From the NCBI GenBank assembly GCA_031365725.1, contig JANLYQ010000060.1, forward strand, positions 57,883 to 121,882: a stretch of DNA of 64,000 nt, written 5' to 3'. The notes under the pieces were generated by a model. That model searched no databases. It worked only from the letters and a program-made list of their open reading frames with translations, and was not told the DNA's origin. The stretch comes from JANLYQ01 sp031365725 (GTDB lineage: Bacteria > Actinomycetota > Actinomycetes > JACCUZ01). The translations under genes were made by a program, and so were the position numbers. Below are positions 42,595 through 51,321 of the stretch, piece by piece; the stretch's first letter is position 1, and each line of letters starts with the position of its first letter.

Positions 42595-43481
42595 TCTGAC
42601 GCCAGGACCTCGCGCAGCGCCGGCTCGAAGGTCGGATGGGCGAACTCGAAGCCCGCATCTAGCAGCCGTCGGGGCAGCACCCGCTGACCACCGAGCAGGT
42701 CCTCGGCGAAGTCACGCAGCGGCAGGCGCATCGCCCAGCCCGGCGCCTGCAGGAACGTCGGCCGATGCAGCACCCTGCCCATGGACTCGGTCATCTCGGC
42801 GTTGCGCAGCGGGGTCGGTGCGGTGATGTTGACCGGTCCGTCGAGGTCGTCTCGCTCCAACACGAACCGCATGGCTCGCACCCAGTCGTCCAGCGCGATC
42901 CAGGACCACCACTGACGGCCCGAGCCGAGCCGGGCGCCGAGCCCTAGCCGGGCCAGCGGCAGCAGCCGTCCGTAGGCACCGCCGTGGGCCGAGAGCACCA
43001 CCGCCGTGCGGGCGAGACTGACCCTTGCCCCCTCCGCCATCGCCGGCCGGGTCGCGGCTTCCCAGGCTGCCGCCACCTCCGCGATGTAGGTCGTGCCGCG
43101 CGGGTCGTCCTCGTCGAGCTCCTGGTCGCCGGGGTTGCCGTAGTAGCCGACGCCGGACATAGACACGAGCGTCGGCACCCCGTGCTCAGCCACGGCCCGG
43201 GCGATCGTGCTGGTGCCTTGCACCCGGCTGTCCATCACGGCCCGCTTGTGGGCGGGCGTCCACGGCCGGTCGCCAAGCCCCACCCCGGCCATGTGCACGA
43301 CGGCGCCGGCCCCGGTCAGCGCAGCTGCGTCGACCGTGCCCCCCGCCGGGTCCCACCGGGCCTCGTCCGGTGCCGTCGGCGGACGCCGTACGAGTCGGAC
43401 GACGTCGTGCCCGTCGGCGCGCAGCGACGCCAGCAGGGCCGGACCGAGCAGACCGGATGCACCGGTGAGGACAACCTTCAC
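42573..43481 (-). CDS. TIGR01777-family NAD-dependent epimerase
   Basis: 302 residues. A short-chain dehydrogenase/epimerase fold: VVLTGASGLLGPALLASL at the start, GAGAVVHMAGVGLGDRPW, SGVGYYGNPGDQELDEDDPR, then the C-terminal DUF1731 module (MRLPLRDFAEDLLGGQRVLP). These proteins are related to SulA-like cell division factors by name only; their chemical role is unsettled. It follows sucB by 14 bases and probably shares the transcript. Confidence 0.85.
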   Translation of the reverse strand: MKVVLTGASGLLGPALLASLRADGHDVVRLVRRPPTAPDEARWDPAGGTVDAAALTGAGAVVHMAGVGLGDRPWTPAHKRAVMDSRVQGTSTIARAVAEHGVPTLVSMSGVGYYGNPGDQELDEDDPRGTTYIAEVAAAWEAATRPAMAEGARVSLARTAVVLSAHGGAYGRLLPLARLGLGARLGSGRQWWSWIALDDWVRAMRFVLERDDLDGPVNITAPTPLRNAEMTESMGRVLHRPTFLQAPGWAMRLPLRDFAEDLLGGQRVLPRRLLDAGFEFAHPTFEPALREVLASDHRRATS

Positions 43482-43495
43482 GCGCCCTCTTCTGC

Positions 43496-45502
43496 CTAGA
43501 GGCCCAGGTCGGACTCGAAGGCGCCGTCCTCGAGCCGAGACTTCACGGTGCTGAGGAAGCGGGCCGCGTCAGCACCGTCGACGAGTCGGTGGTCGTAGGA
43601 CAGCGCGAGGTAGCACATCGAACGGATCGCGATCGTCTCGCCGAGATCCGGGTCGTCGACAACGACGGCCCGCTTGACGACTGCTCCGGTGCCGAGGATG
43701 CCGACCTGCGGCTGGTTGATGATCGGGGTGTCGAACAGCGCACCGCGGCTGCCGGTGTTGGTCAGCGTGAACGTGCCACCGCCGAGCTCGTCCGGGGTGA
43801 TCTTGTTGTTGCGGGTGCGGTCGGCTAGGTCGGCGATCTTGCGGGCGAGGCCGGCGATGTTGAGGTCACCGGCGTCGCGGACGACCGGCACCAGCAGGCC
43901 GCGCTCGGTGTCCACAGCAACCCCGAGGTGCTCGGCCCCGTGGTAGGTGATCTCACCCTTCTCGGTGTCGATGCTGGCGTTGACCGACGGGTGCACCTTG
44001 AGCGCCTCGACGGTGGCCTTGGCCATGAACGGCAGGAACGAGAGCTTGACGCCCTCACGTGCCTCGAAGTCTGTCTTGGCGCGCGCCCGCAATCGGGCAA
44101 TCCTGGTGAGGTCCACCTCGACGACGGTGGTGAGCTGGGCCGAGACCTGGAGCGACTCGACCATGCGCGCCGCGATGACCTTGCGCAGCCGGGACATCTT
44201 CTCGGTCGTGCCGCGCAACGGAGACGCGGCGACGCCGGCGGCAGCCGGGGCGCTGCTGCTGGGGGTCGTGGTGGCGGAGGTGCCCGCGTCGGCAGCGGGT
44301 GTCGCGGCCGCCGTGGCCGCCGCAGCAGCCTCGAGCACGTCCTGCTTGCGGATGCGACCGCCCACCCCGGTCCCGGTCAAGGAGCCGAGGTCGACCTGGT
44401 GCTCGGTGGCAAGCTTGCGGACCAATGGAGTGACGTACGACGAGTCGCCCGAGCCACCAGAGCCACCCGAGCCGACAGGCGCGGCGCTGGTCGGCGGTGG
44501 GGCGGGGGCTGCCGCGGGTGCGGGTGCGGGGGCGGGGGCAGTCTGTGCGACCAAAGCCGACTCGGACGGTGCAGCCGGCTCGGACTGTGCAGTGGCTGCG
44601 GGCGCCGACTGCGGCGCAGAGATCAGCGAGGGGGGTGCCGCTGCGGGGGCTGGCGCAGCGGCCGGAGCAGATGCGGGGGCAGCGGCCGGAGCGGCGGAAG
44701 CACCAGCAGCAGCCGAGCCGCCGATGACCGCGAGCTCGGCGCCGACGGCGACCGTCTCGTCCTCGGCGACCACGATCCTGGTGAGGACCCCGGCGGCCGG
44801 GGACGGGATCTCGGTGTCGACCTTGTCGGTGGAGACCTCGAGCAGGGGCTCGTCGACGGCGACCTGGTCACCCTCGGCCTTGAGCCAGCGGGTGACGGTC
44901 CCTTCGGTGACGCTCTCGCCCAGCGCCGGCATGGTGACCGAGGTGGAACCCGGGTCGCCCGGGTCGCCCGAGGTGCCTGGGTCGCCCGAGGTGCCTGAGT
45001 CGCCCGAGGTGCCTGAGTCGCCCCAGTTGCCCTGATCGGCGGAGGCGGCGGGCTCGGGGGAGCGAACCTGCTGAGCACTCTCCTGCTGGGCGGGTGCGGC
45101 ACTCTGCTGCGGCTGCTCCGCCGGCGCGGGCACGCCGGCCGGGGCCGCCGGGTCCTGCGCGCCCGACTCATCGGCGCCCGACGCCTGGACACCTGATCCC
45201 TGGGCACCTGACTCCTGGGCACCTGACTCCTGCGGCGCGCCATCACCCTCGGAGCTGCCGTCAGCGGCGTCGCCGATGACCGCGAGCTCGGCGCCAACGG
45301 CGACCGTCTCGTCCTCGGCCACGACGATCTTGGTGAGCACGCCGGCGGCGGGGGACGGGATCTCGGTGTCGACCTTGTCGGTGGAGACCTCGAGCAAGGG
45401 CTCGTCGACGGCGACCTGGTCACCCTCGGCCTTGAGCCAGCGGGTGACGGTCCCTTCGGTGACGCTCTCGCCCAGCGCCGGCATGGTCACAGAGGTCGAC
45501 AT
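43496..45502 (-). CDS. sucB: 2-oxoglutarate dehydrogenase E2, two lipoyl domains
   Basis: 668 residues. Two almost identical lipoyl domains (residues about 2-77 and 188-263), each with the lipoyl-Lys in STDKVDTEIPSP, are joined by long Ala/Pro/Ser/Gly linkers. A peripheral E1/E3-binding domain follows (about 358-395: YVTPLVRKLATEHQ, TGVGGRIRKQDVL). The catalytic core has the active-site SYDHRLVDGADAARFL. It transfers succinyl or another acyl group to CoA. The linkers hold degenerate tandem repeats. The lipoate needed is supplied by lipA and lipB in this window; lpd is upstream, in the same operon. Confidence 0.93.
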   Translation of the reverse strand: MSTSVTMPALGESVTEGTVTRWLKAEGDQVAVDEPLLEVSTDKVDTEIPSPAAGVLTKIVVAEDETVAVGAELAVIGDAADGSSEGDGAPQESGAQESGAQGSGVQASGADESGAQDPAAPAGVPAPAEQPQQSAAPAQQESAQQVRSPEPAASADQGNWGDSGTSGDSGTSGDPGTSGDPGDPGSTSVTMPALGESVTEGTVTRWLKAEGDQVAVDEPLLEVSTDKVDTEIPSPAAGVLTRIVVAEDETVAVGAELAVIGGSAAAGASAAPAAAPASAPAAAPAPAAAPPSLISAPQSAPAATAQSEPAAPSESALVAQTAPAPAPAPAAAPAPPPTSAAPVGSGGSGGSGDSSYVTPLVRKLATEHQVDLGSLTGTGVGGRIRKQDVLEAAAAATAAATPAADAGTSATTTPSSSAPAAAGVAASPLRGTTEKMSRLRKVIAARMVESLQVSAQLTTVVEVDLTRIARLRARAKTDFEAREGVKLSFLPFMAKATVEALKVHPSVNASIDTEKGEITYHGAEHLGVAVDTERGLLVPVVRDAGDLNIAGLARKIADLADRTRNNKITPDELGGGTFTLTNTGSRGALFDTPIINQPQVGILGTGAVVKRAVVVDDPDLGETIAIRSMCYLALSYDHRLVDGADAARFLSTVKSRLEDGAFESDLGL
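44720..44936 (-). repeat. Internal duplicate encoding lipoyl domain 2 of sucB
   Basis: 217 bp nearly identical in DNA to 45272-45488, with only scattered substitutions. The repeat encodes most of the second lipoyl domain. Confidence 0.9.
45272..45488 (-). repeat. Internal duplicate encoding lipoyl domain 1 of sucB
   Basis: 217-bp direct-repeat partner of 44720-44936. The high DNA identity implies recent duplication or gene conversion. Confidence 0.9.
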
Positions 45503-45577
45503 CTGGTCTCGGTCTCCTTCAGGTCGGCGGTGCGCAGGTTGCTGAGCAGGGACTGGGTGGTGTGGTGCTCGGGTGGC

Positions 45578-46966
45578 TCAGCCGTGCGCGTGCAGGGGCT
45601 TGCCGGCCAGGGCGAGGTGGGCCTCGCCGACGGCCTCGGTCTGGGTCGGGTGGGCGTGGATCAGCGAGGCCACGTCGTCGGGGTAGGCCTCCCAGCCGTA
45701 GATCAGCTGAGCCTCGGCCACGAGCTCGCCGACCCGGCTACCGACCATGTGGATGCCGACGACCGGACCGTCCTTCTGGCGCACCAGCTTGACGAAGCCG
45801 GCAGTCTTGAGGATCTGGCTCTTGCCGTTGCCGGCCAGGTCGTAGGTCACCGTCTCGATGCCGTCGTCGCCGAACTTCGCCTTGGCCTGGGCCTCGGTGA
45901 TGCCAACGGAGGCAACCTCGGGCTCGGAGTAGGTGACCCGGGGGACACCGTCGTAGTCGATGGGGGCAGGGTTGAGCCCGGCGAGCCGCTCGGCGACGAG
46001 GATGCCCTCCCCGAAGCCGACGTGGGCCAGTTGCAGAGTGGGGATGAGGTCACCGACTGCGGAGATCGTGGGCACCGACGTCTGGCAGTGCGCGTCGACG
46101 GTGACGTAGCCACGGTCCACCGTGACCCCGGCCGCTTCGTATCCGAGGTCGGCCGACACCGGACCGCGACCGACAGCCACCAGGAGCAGGTCGGCCTGGA
46201 CGGTCTTCCCGTTCTCGAGCGTCACGGTGACGCCCTCGTCCGAGGTCTGCGCACCGGCGAACCGCGACCCGAGCTCGAAACCGATCTTGCGCTTGCGGAA
46301 GGCGCGCTCCAGAGCCTTGGACGACGCCTCGTCCTCGAGTGCCACGAGGTGGGGCAGTGCTTCCACGATCGTGACCTCGGCACCGAAAGAGCGCCACACG
46401 CTGGCGAACTCGCAGCCGATCACGCCCCCGCCGAGCACGATGACCGACCGCGGCACGGTGTCGAGGCGCAACGCCTGATCGCTGGTGATGATGCGGGTGC
46501 CGTCGATCTCGAGTCCCGGCAGCGTCTTGGGCACCGAGCCGGTGGCCAGGACCACGTGCTGGCCCTCGTAGTGCTCACCGTTGACCTCGACCGCGGTCGG
46601 GCTGACGAGTCGACCGCTGCCCTCGACATAGGTGATCTTGCGGCTCTTCACCAGGCCCTGCAGGCCCTTGTAGAGCCGTGCGACGACGCCGTCCTTGTAC
46701 TCGTTGACGGCCGGCATGTCGATGCCCTCGAACGTCGAGCGGACCCCGAACTGCTCGCTCTCGCGGGAGGAGTCGGCGACCTCGGCCGCGTGCAGCAGCG
46801 CTTTGGTGGGGATGCAGCCACGATGCAGGCAGGTGCCCCCGAGCTCACCCTTCTCGATCAGGACGACCTGCAGGCCCAGCTGGGCCGCCCGCAGCGCGCA
46901 GGCATAGCCGCCGCTTCCCCCACCCAGGATGACGATGTCGTAACCGGTGCCGGCGTTGTCCGCCAC
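45578..46966 (-). CDS. lpd: Dihydrolipoamide dehydrogenase (E3)
   Basis: 462 residues, FAD-dependent disulfide oxidoreductase. FAD-binding ILGGGSGGYACALRAA, redox Cys pair in LGGTCLHRGCIPTK, the NAD-binding GGGVIGCEFA, and the terminal IHAHPTQTEAVGEAH with the catalytic His-Glu pair. It re-oxidises the E2 lipoamide of the dehydrogenase complexes and the glycine cleavage H protein. GTG start. It lies 75 bases upstream of sucB. Confidence 0.95.
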   Translation of the reverse strand: MADNAGTGYDIVILGGGSGGYACALRAAQLGLQVVLIEKGELGGTCLHRGCIPTKALLHAAEVADSSRESEQFGVRSTFEGIDMPAVNEYKDGVVARLYKGLQGLVKSRKITYVEGSGRLVSPTAVEVNGEHYEGQHVVLATGSVPKTLPGLEIDGTRIITSDQALRLDTVPRSVIVLGGGVIGCEFASVWRSFGAEVTIVEALPHLVALEDEASSKALERAFRKRKIGFELGSRFAGAQTSDEGVTVTLENGKTVQADLLLVAVGRGPVSADLGYEAAGVTVDRGYVTVDAHCQTSVPTISAVGDLIPTLQLAHVGFGEGILVAERLAGLNPAPIDYDGVPRVTYSEPEVASVGITEAQAKAKFGDDGIETVTYDLAGNGKSQILKTAGFVKLVRQKDGPVVGIHMVGSRVGELVAEAQLIYGWEAYPDDVASLIHAHPTQTEAVGEAHLALAGKPLHAHG

Positions 46967-47109
46967 GTACGCGCTCCTTGCGATCAGCTTTAGCCCTCTG
47001 ACGTCAGCATCCTGTCACCGAGACGGGCTCTGCGGACAACCCGGGTGGACAGCACTCCGGTGCCCTAGCGTGTGCTGGCGAAACGACCGAGGCACGAGAG
47101 GACCGTGAC

Positions 47110-47439
47110 GTGACGTTGTTCCGTCGGACGCCGCGACGCGGTGGGGTGCGCCAGGCCGACACCGCGGACGTCGACCACCTGGTGGCTTTCGCTGCCGAGC
47201 ACCGGGGGGTCGAGGCCTTCGTCGAGCCGCCGACGACGGTGACGGCGACCACCGTCGTCTTCGTGGCCGGCACCGGCCAGTGGACCCGTCGCCGGGTCCG
47301 TGACGCACGGGCTGCCCACGAGCTGGCCAACCGCCTGGGGGTGCCGTCGTACGACGCCGCGCTGGTCGGCTATCCCCAGCGGATGCGCGACTGGAACGCC
47401 CGCTCCGCACCCGGAGGCGGCGAGACCCCCCGGAGCTGA
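47110..47439 (+). CDS. Conserved hypothetical protein
   Basis: 109 residues, basic at the N terminus. FAAEHRGVEAFVEPPTTVTATTVVFVAGTG looks like a strand-turn-strand core, and ELANRLGVPSYDAALVGYPQRMRDWN closes the chain. I recall this kind of short protein next to lpd or pepA in actinobacteria but cannot name a function. GTG start with GAGAGG upstream. Confidence 0.7.
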   Translation: MTLFRRTPRRGGVRQADTADVDHLVAFAAEHRGVEAFVEPPTTVTATTVVFVAGTGQWTRRRVRDARAAHELANRLGVPSYDAALVGYPQRMRDWNARSAPGGGETPRS

Positions 47440-47453
47440 GCGGTCCGCGCGGA

Positions 47454-48092
47454 CTACCGCAACGAACGTGACGAGGACGTGGTGGTCTTCGCGTGCTTGG
47501 CGTGGACTACCGGCGCTTGGTCGGTCTCGTCGGTTGGCTGAGCGGGGTGTGTGGGGCGGGCGGGGTGCGTGGGGTGTGTGGGGCGGTCCGAGTGCGTCGG
47601 GTGCGTGGGGCGGGCCGGGTGCGTCGGGTGCGTGGCGGGCTGGGGGTTCGCGCGTCGGCCGCAGGCGGAGTGCGCAGCAGCGTGGACGAGGGCGGCGTGC
47701 TCGGGGCTACCGAGGCTGGCGTGGGACACCTGTGAGACGTAGTCACCGTGGGACCTTGCCGCAGCGCACGCGGCAACCGGGTCGAACACGACCGGAACAG
47801 CGGCAGTGGTGGTGGGCGTCCCGGTGGCGGGGGCCTCGGTCTCGGGAGCCTCGGTCTCGACGGCGTGGCTCTTGGCTACGTGCAGCTTGGCGGCGTGAGC
47901 CTTGTGGCCCCGCTTGCCCGGGTGAGTTGGGGGGCTGCTGGGGGCAGGGGACACCGACGCGACCGGAGCATCATGGGCAACAGTGCTCACCGAGACCGCC
48001 GCCGCCGCACCGCCGGCCCCGAGCGCGGCCACCGCGACAACGATGGCGGCCACCTTCAGCTGGGCGGCGAGGCTGGAGCCGAGAGCGAGCAT
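47454..48092 (-). CDS. Membrane-anchored His/Pro/Thr-repeat protein
   Basis: 212 residues. An N-terminal hydrophobic segment (VAAIVVAVAALGAGGAAAAV) is followed by a low-complexity extracellular part. A folded middle section has VAACAAARSHGDYVSQVSHASLG with Cys and a second Cys (SACGRR), and the tail is a run of HPTHPARPTHPTH-type repeats rich in His and Pro. His clusters might bind metal. ATG 48092 has GGAGG at good spacing. Function unknown. Confidence 0.65.
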   Translation of the reverse strand: MLALGSSLAAQLKVAAIVVAVAALGAGGAAAAVSVSTVAHDAPVASVSPAPSSPPTHPGKRGHKAHAAKLHVAKSHAVETEAPETEAPATGTPTTTAAVPVVFDPVAACAAARSHGDYVSQVSHASLGSPEHAALVHAAAHSACGRRANPQPATHPTHPARPTHPTHSDRPTHPTHPARPTHPAQPTDETDQAPVVHAKHAKTTTSSSRSLR

Positions 48093-48172
48093 GTGAACCT
48101 CCGGAGCCGGTGTCGAGCGACACCACCACAATCGCTGTGGGTGACCGCCGGGTTACAGCACAACCATGGGGG

Positions 48173-49738
48173 TCACCCGTTCGGCCCAGGTCGGCTCTCG
48201 GCCGGAACCCCGCGGGCGCTGAGGTCTTCGGCGAAGCGGACGAGGGTCCGCACAGCGTGGCCGGTGCCGCCCTTCGGCGTGTAGCCGTGCGGCGGTGCGT
48301 CGTTGTACGCCGGGCCTGCGATGTCCAGGTGCGCCCACCGGATGCCCTCGCCGACGAACTCGGACAGGAACAGCCCGGCGGTGAGCATGCCGCCGTACTT
48401 GTCGCCCATGTTGGCGATGTCGGCCACGGTCGACTCCATCGCGGCCCGCAGCTCACCTGGCAGCGGCATCGGCCACATCTGCTCACCGGTGGCACCGGCG
48501 GCGGCGACCACGGCGTCGCGCACGGCGTCGTCGTTGCCCATGACGCCGGAGGTCCGCGCTCCGAGAGCCACCAGCTGCGCGCCGGTCAGCGTCGCGACGT
48601 CGAGCAGCACATCGGGCTTGTCCTCGCTCGCGCGCACGAGGCCGTCCGCCAGCACCAGTCGGCCCTCGGCGTCGGTGTTGAGCACCTCGACCGTCGTGCC
48701 ACCGTAGATGGTCAGCACGTCGGACGGGCGCTGCGCGGTGCCCGACGGCATGTTCTCGGCCAGCGGGGCCCACACCGTCACGTCGACGGCGAGGCCGAGG
48801 CGGGCGATCGCGGTGACGGCGGCGATCACCGCCGCTGCGCCGCCCATGTCGGACTTCATCCATTCCATGGCCGCGGCCGGCTTGAGCGACAGGCCACCCG
48901 AGTCGAACGTGATGCCCTTGCCGACCAGCGCCAGGTGCGGTCGGTTGCGGCCCTTGCCGGTGTAGGTCAGCTTGACCAGCCGCGGCGGACGTGACGAGCC
49001 CTGCCCGACGCCGAGGATGCCACCGAAGCCACCCTTGGCCAGCGCCTTCTCGTCGAGCACCTCGACGCTGACACCTGCCGCCTTGGCCGCAGCGACAGCA
49101 GCGTCGGCGAGCCCGGCCGGCGGCAGGTCACCGGGGGGAGTGTTGACCCAGTCCCTGGCCAGGTGCACAGCATCGACCACGGTGTGCGCGCGGGCGACGG
49201 CGTCCTTGACGGCGTGGTCGCGGCTGGCCGAGGAGACCAGCGTCAGCGACTCGACCGCGGGCTTGTAACGCTCCTTGCTCGTCACCCGGTACGCGCGATA
49301 GGCGTAGGCCCCGAGCAGCGCGCCCTCGGCGACGGCAGCGACCTGGTCGGCGGTGTCGGCGGGCAGAGCCAGCCCGACCCGAGCCGTGCCGGCGAGCGCG
49401 CGGATCGCCGCACCGGTTGCCCGACGCAGCGCCTCGGCGTCGTAGGTGGCGGGAGCCTTGCGCGAGCCCTCGACCGCCTTGCCCACGCAGACCGCCACGA
49501 CCACCGGGGCGGTGGTCGCACCGAGGCTCGGCAGCTTGCTGACCTCGCCGGGGTTGCCGGCGTTGCCGAGCGCAGACACCGTGGCCGCAAGTCGGCCCTT
49601 GAACGCCTTGTCGACGTCCTCGGCCCCCGGCAGCAGCACGAAGCCTCCGTTCGGTGCGGCTGACGAGGCCACCGCCACGACGAGGGCATCGACCCGCAGG
49701 GTCGAGGGCTTGCTGCTGCTGAGAGTGAGGGTGGCCAA
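48173..49738 (-). CDS. pepA: Leucyl aminopeptidase (M17)
   Basis: 521 residues. Catalytic blocks of the M17 family: LVGKGITFDSGGLSLKP and LNTDAEGRLVLADGLV, with LKPAAAMEWMKSDMGGAA between them. The N-terminal domain (residues 1-180) is the usual PepA regulatory fold. It removes N-terminal residues from peptides in the cytoplasm. The start is taken as TTG 49738, where the conserved sequence begins; the frame is open to 49849 but that would overlap gcvT. There is no strong ribosome-binding site, so the start is uncertain. Confidence 0.9.
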   Translation of the reverse strand: MATLTLSSSKPSTLRVDALVVAVASSAAPNGGFVLLPGAEDVDKAFKGRLAATVSALGNAGNPGEVSKLPSLGATTAPVVVAVCVGKAVEGSRKAPATYDAEALRRATGAAIRALAGTARVGLALPADTADQVAAVAEGALLGAYAYRAYRVTSKERYKPAVESLTLVSSASRDHAVKDAVARAHTVVDAVHLARDWVNTPPGDLPPAGLADAAVAAAKAAGVSVEVLDEKALAKGGFGGILGVGQGSSRPPRLVKLTYTGKGRNRPHLALVGKGITFDSGGLSLKPAAAMEWMKSDMGGAAAVIAAVTAIARLGLAVDVTVWAPLAENMPSGTAQRPSDVLTIYGGTTVEVLNTDAEGRLVLADGLVRASEDKPDVLLDVATLTGAQLVALGARTSGVMGNDDAVRDAVVAAAGATGEQMWPMPLPGELRAAMESTVADIANMGDKYGGMLTAGLFLSEFVGEGIRWAHLDIAGPAYNDAPPHGYTPKGGTGHAVRTLVRFAEDLSARGVPAESRPGPNG

Positions 49739-49794
49739 GGGGTGCCGTCCTGTCGGTCGAGGTGCGAGCCCGGGCGATGCTAGCGTCCGCCGGT

Positions 49795-50910
49795 GTGACA
49801 GACCCTGCCGACCTTCACCGTTCCCCGTTGCACGAGCGCCACACAGCACTGGGCGCGAAGATGGCGGACTTCAGCGGCTGGTCGATGCCGATCGAGTATC
49901 CCGACGGCGGCGTGGTCAAGGAGCACAGCGCGGTCCGGGAGGCCGTGGGCATCTTCGACGTGAGCCACCTGGGCAAGGCGGTGGTCCGCGGGCCGGGGGC
50001 CGCGGCGTACGTCCAGGCCGTGTTCAGCAACGACCTCACCCGTATCGCGCCGGGGCAGGCGCAGTACACGCTGTGCTGCGACGACGCGACCGGTGGCGTG
50101 GTCGACGACCTCATCGCGTACTACCGCAGCGACGACTCGGTCTTCCTGATCCCCAATGCGGCCAACACTGCCGAGGTGGTGCGGCGGCTGACGGCCAAGG
50201 CCCCCGACGGCATCGAGGTGGTGGACCTGCACACCGCGCACGGCGTGCTCGCGGTCCAGGGTCCGCGCAGCGACGACACCCTGGCCGCGATGGGGCTGCC
50301 GGTGGGCCACGACTACATGTCCTTCGTCACCGCCGACTGGCGGGGAGCGCCGGTGATCGTGTGCCGCACCGGCTACACCGGGGAGCGGGGCTACGAGCTC
50401 GTGCCGCGGTGGGAGGACACGGCGGCGGTGTGGGACGCGGTGCTCGAGGCAGGTGCGGCCTTCGGCATCCGGCCGGCCGGGCTCGGTGCCCGAGACACGT
50501 TGCGCACCGAGATGGGCTACCCGTTGCACGGCCAGGACCTGTCGCTGGACATCACCCCGGTACAGGCCCGTTGCGGCTGGGCCGTCGGCTGGTCGAAGCC
50601 GGCCTTCTGGGGTCGTGACGCGCTGCTCGCCGAGAAGGCAGCCGGTCCGGCTCGGGTGGCGTGGGGTCTCGAGGGCCTCGAGCGGGCGATCCCGCGCGCG
50701 CACATGACCGTCGCCACCGCTGACGGCGCTGCGGTCGGCGAGGTCACCAGCGGCACGTTCTCCCCGACCCGCAAGATCGGCATCGCCTTGGCCCTGCTGG
50801 ACCGCGGGGTCCGCGAGGGCGACGAGCTGGTCGTCGACGTGCGCGGTCGTCCCGCGAGGTTCCGGGTCTGTCGGCCGCCGTTCGTGGCGGTCTCCCCGCG
50901 CACGGGCTGA
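49795..50910 (+). CDS. gcvT: Aminomethyltransferase (glycine cleavage T protein)
   Basis: 371 residues. Transfers the aminomethyl intermediate on lipoyl-H protein to tetrahydrofolate. Conserved blocks are LGAKMADFSGWSMPIEY, GIFDVSHLGKAVVRG, TRTGYTGERGYEL-like CRTGYTGERG, GLGARDTLRTEMGYPLHG and VTSGTFSPTRKIGIAL. The GTG at 49795 is eight bases after TAGCGT. The lipoate it depends on comes from lipA and lipB upstream. It stands alone; gcvH and gcvP are not in the window. Confidence 0.93.
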   Translation: MTDPADLHRSPLHERHTALGAKMADFSGWSMPIEYPDGGVVKEHSAVREAVGIFDVSHLGKAVVRGPGAAAYVQAVFSNDLTRIAPGQAQYTLCCDDATGGVVDDLIAYYRSDDSVFLIPNAANTAEVVRRLTAKAPDGIEVVDLHTAHGVLAVQGPRSDDTLAAMGLPVGHDYMSFVTADWRGAPVIVCRTGYTGERGYELVPRWEDTAAVWDAVLEAGAAFGIRPAGLGARDTLRTEMGYPLHGQDLSLDITPVQARCGWAVGWSKPAFWGRDALLAEKAAGPARVAWGLEGLERAIPRAHMTVATADGAAVGEVTSGTFSPTRKIGIALALLDRGVREGDELVVDVRGRPARFRVCRPPFVAVSPRTG

Positions 50911-51321
50911 GCTGATCGGCGGCGTCTCAAGGCTGGGCTCACGTGAGGACGGGGTCGGTGCTCACGGTGTAGGTCTTGCCCAGGGGGCTGGTCCACAGCG
51001 GCAGAGTGGCCCGGCCGCCTGTCAGGAACGCCAGATAGGCATCACCAGTGGTACCCCCGGACACAACCCCAGCCAGCCAGAACGCCCGAGCCGGCAGACC
51101 CAACCGGCTTCGCGCTTTCCGTGGTCGTGCCGGTCGGCTCCGGAGACGATCCGGCCGCGGCGAGATGCCGAAACCTCTCCGGAGGAGACGAAGGTCGCTG
51201 CGCCCAGGTGGACGGCGGCCTGAGTCGGAACGGCCGCGACGGCCGGGGTTACCGAGTTCCTTGGTGGCGAGTGGACGCAGCGGTCTCCGCAGGTGTTCGG
51301 GCCTGGCGCCACCCTGGCGGA
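50911..51321. other. Gene-poor stretch with a possible gene remnant
   Basis: No convincing gene. On the minus strand, 51060-50939 reads as a plausible protein end (GGTTGDAYLAFLTGGRATLP, then LWTSPLGKTYTVSTDP), but upstream the frame becomes Arg/Pro-rich noise, so it may be the tail of a lost secreted protein. A short palindrome CCTCTCCGGAGGAG lies near 51174. No clear terminator for the B12 operon was found. Confidence 0.4.

Noticed and set aside
51100..51200. Glycine riboswitch near gcvT
   Set aside because: The stretch lies after, not before, gcvT, and lacks the paired CTCTCAGG and GCCGAAGG-type cores; only a short palindrome is present.
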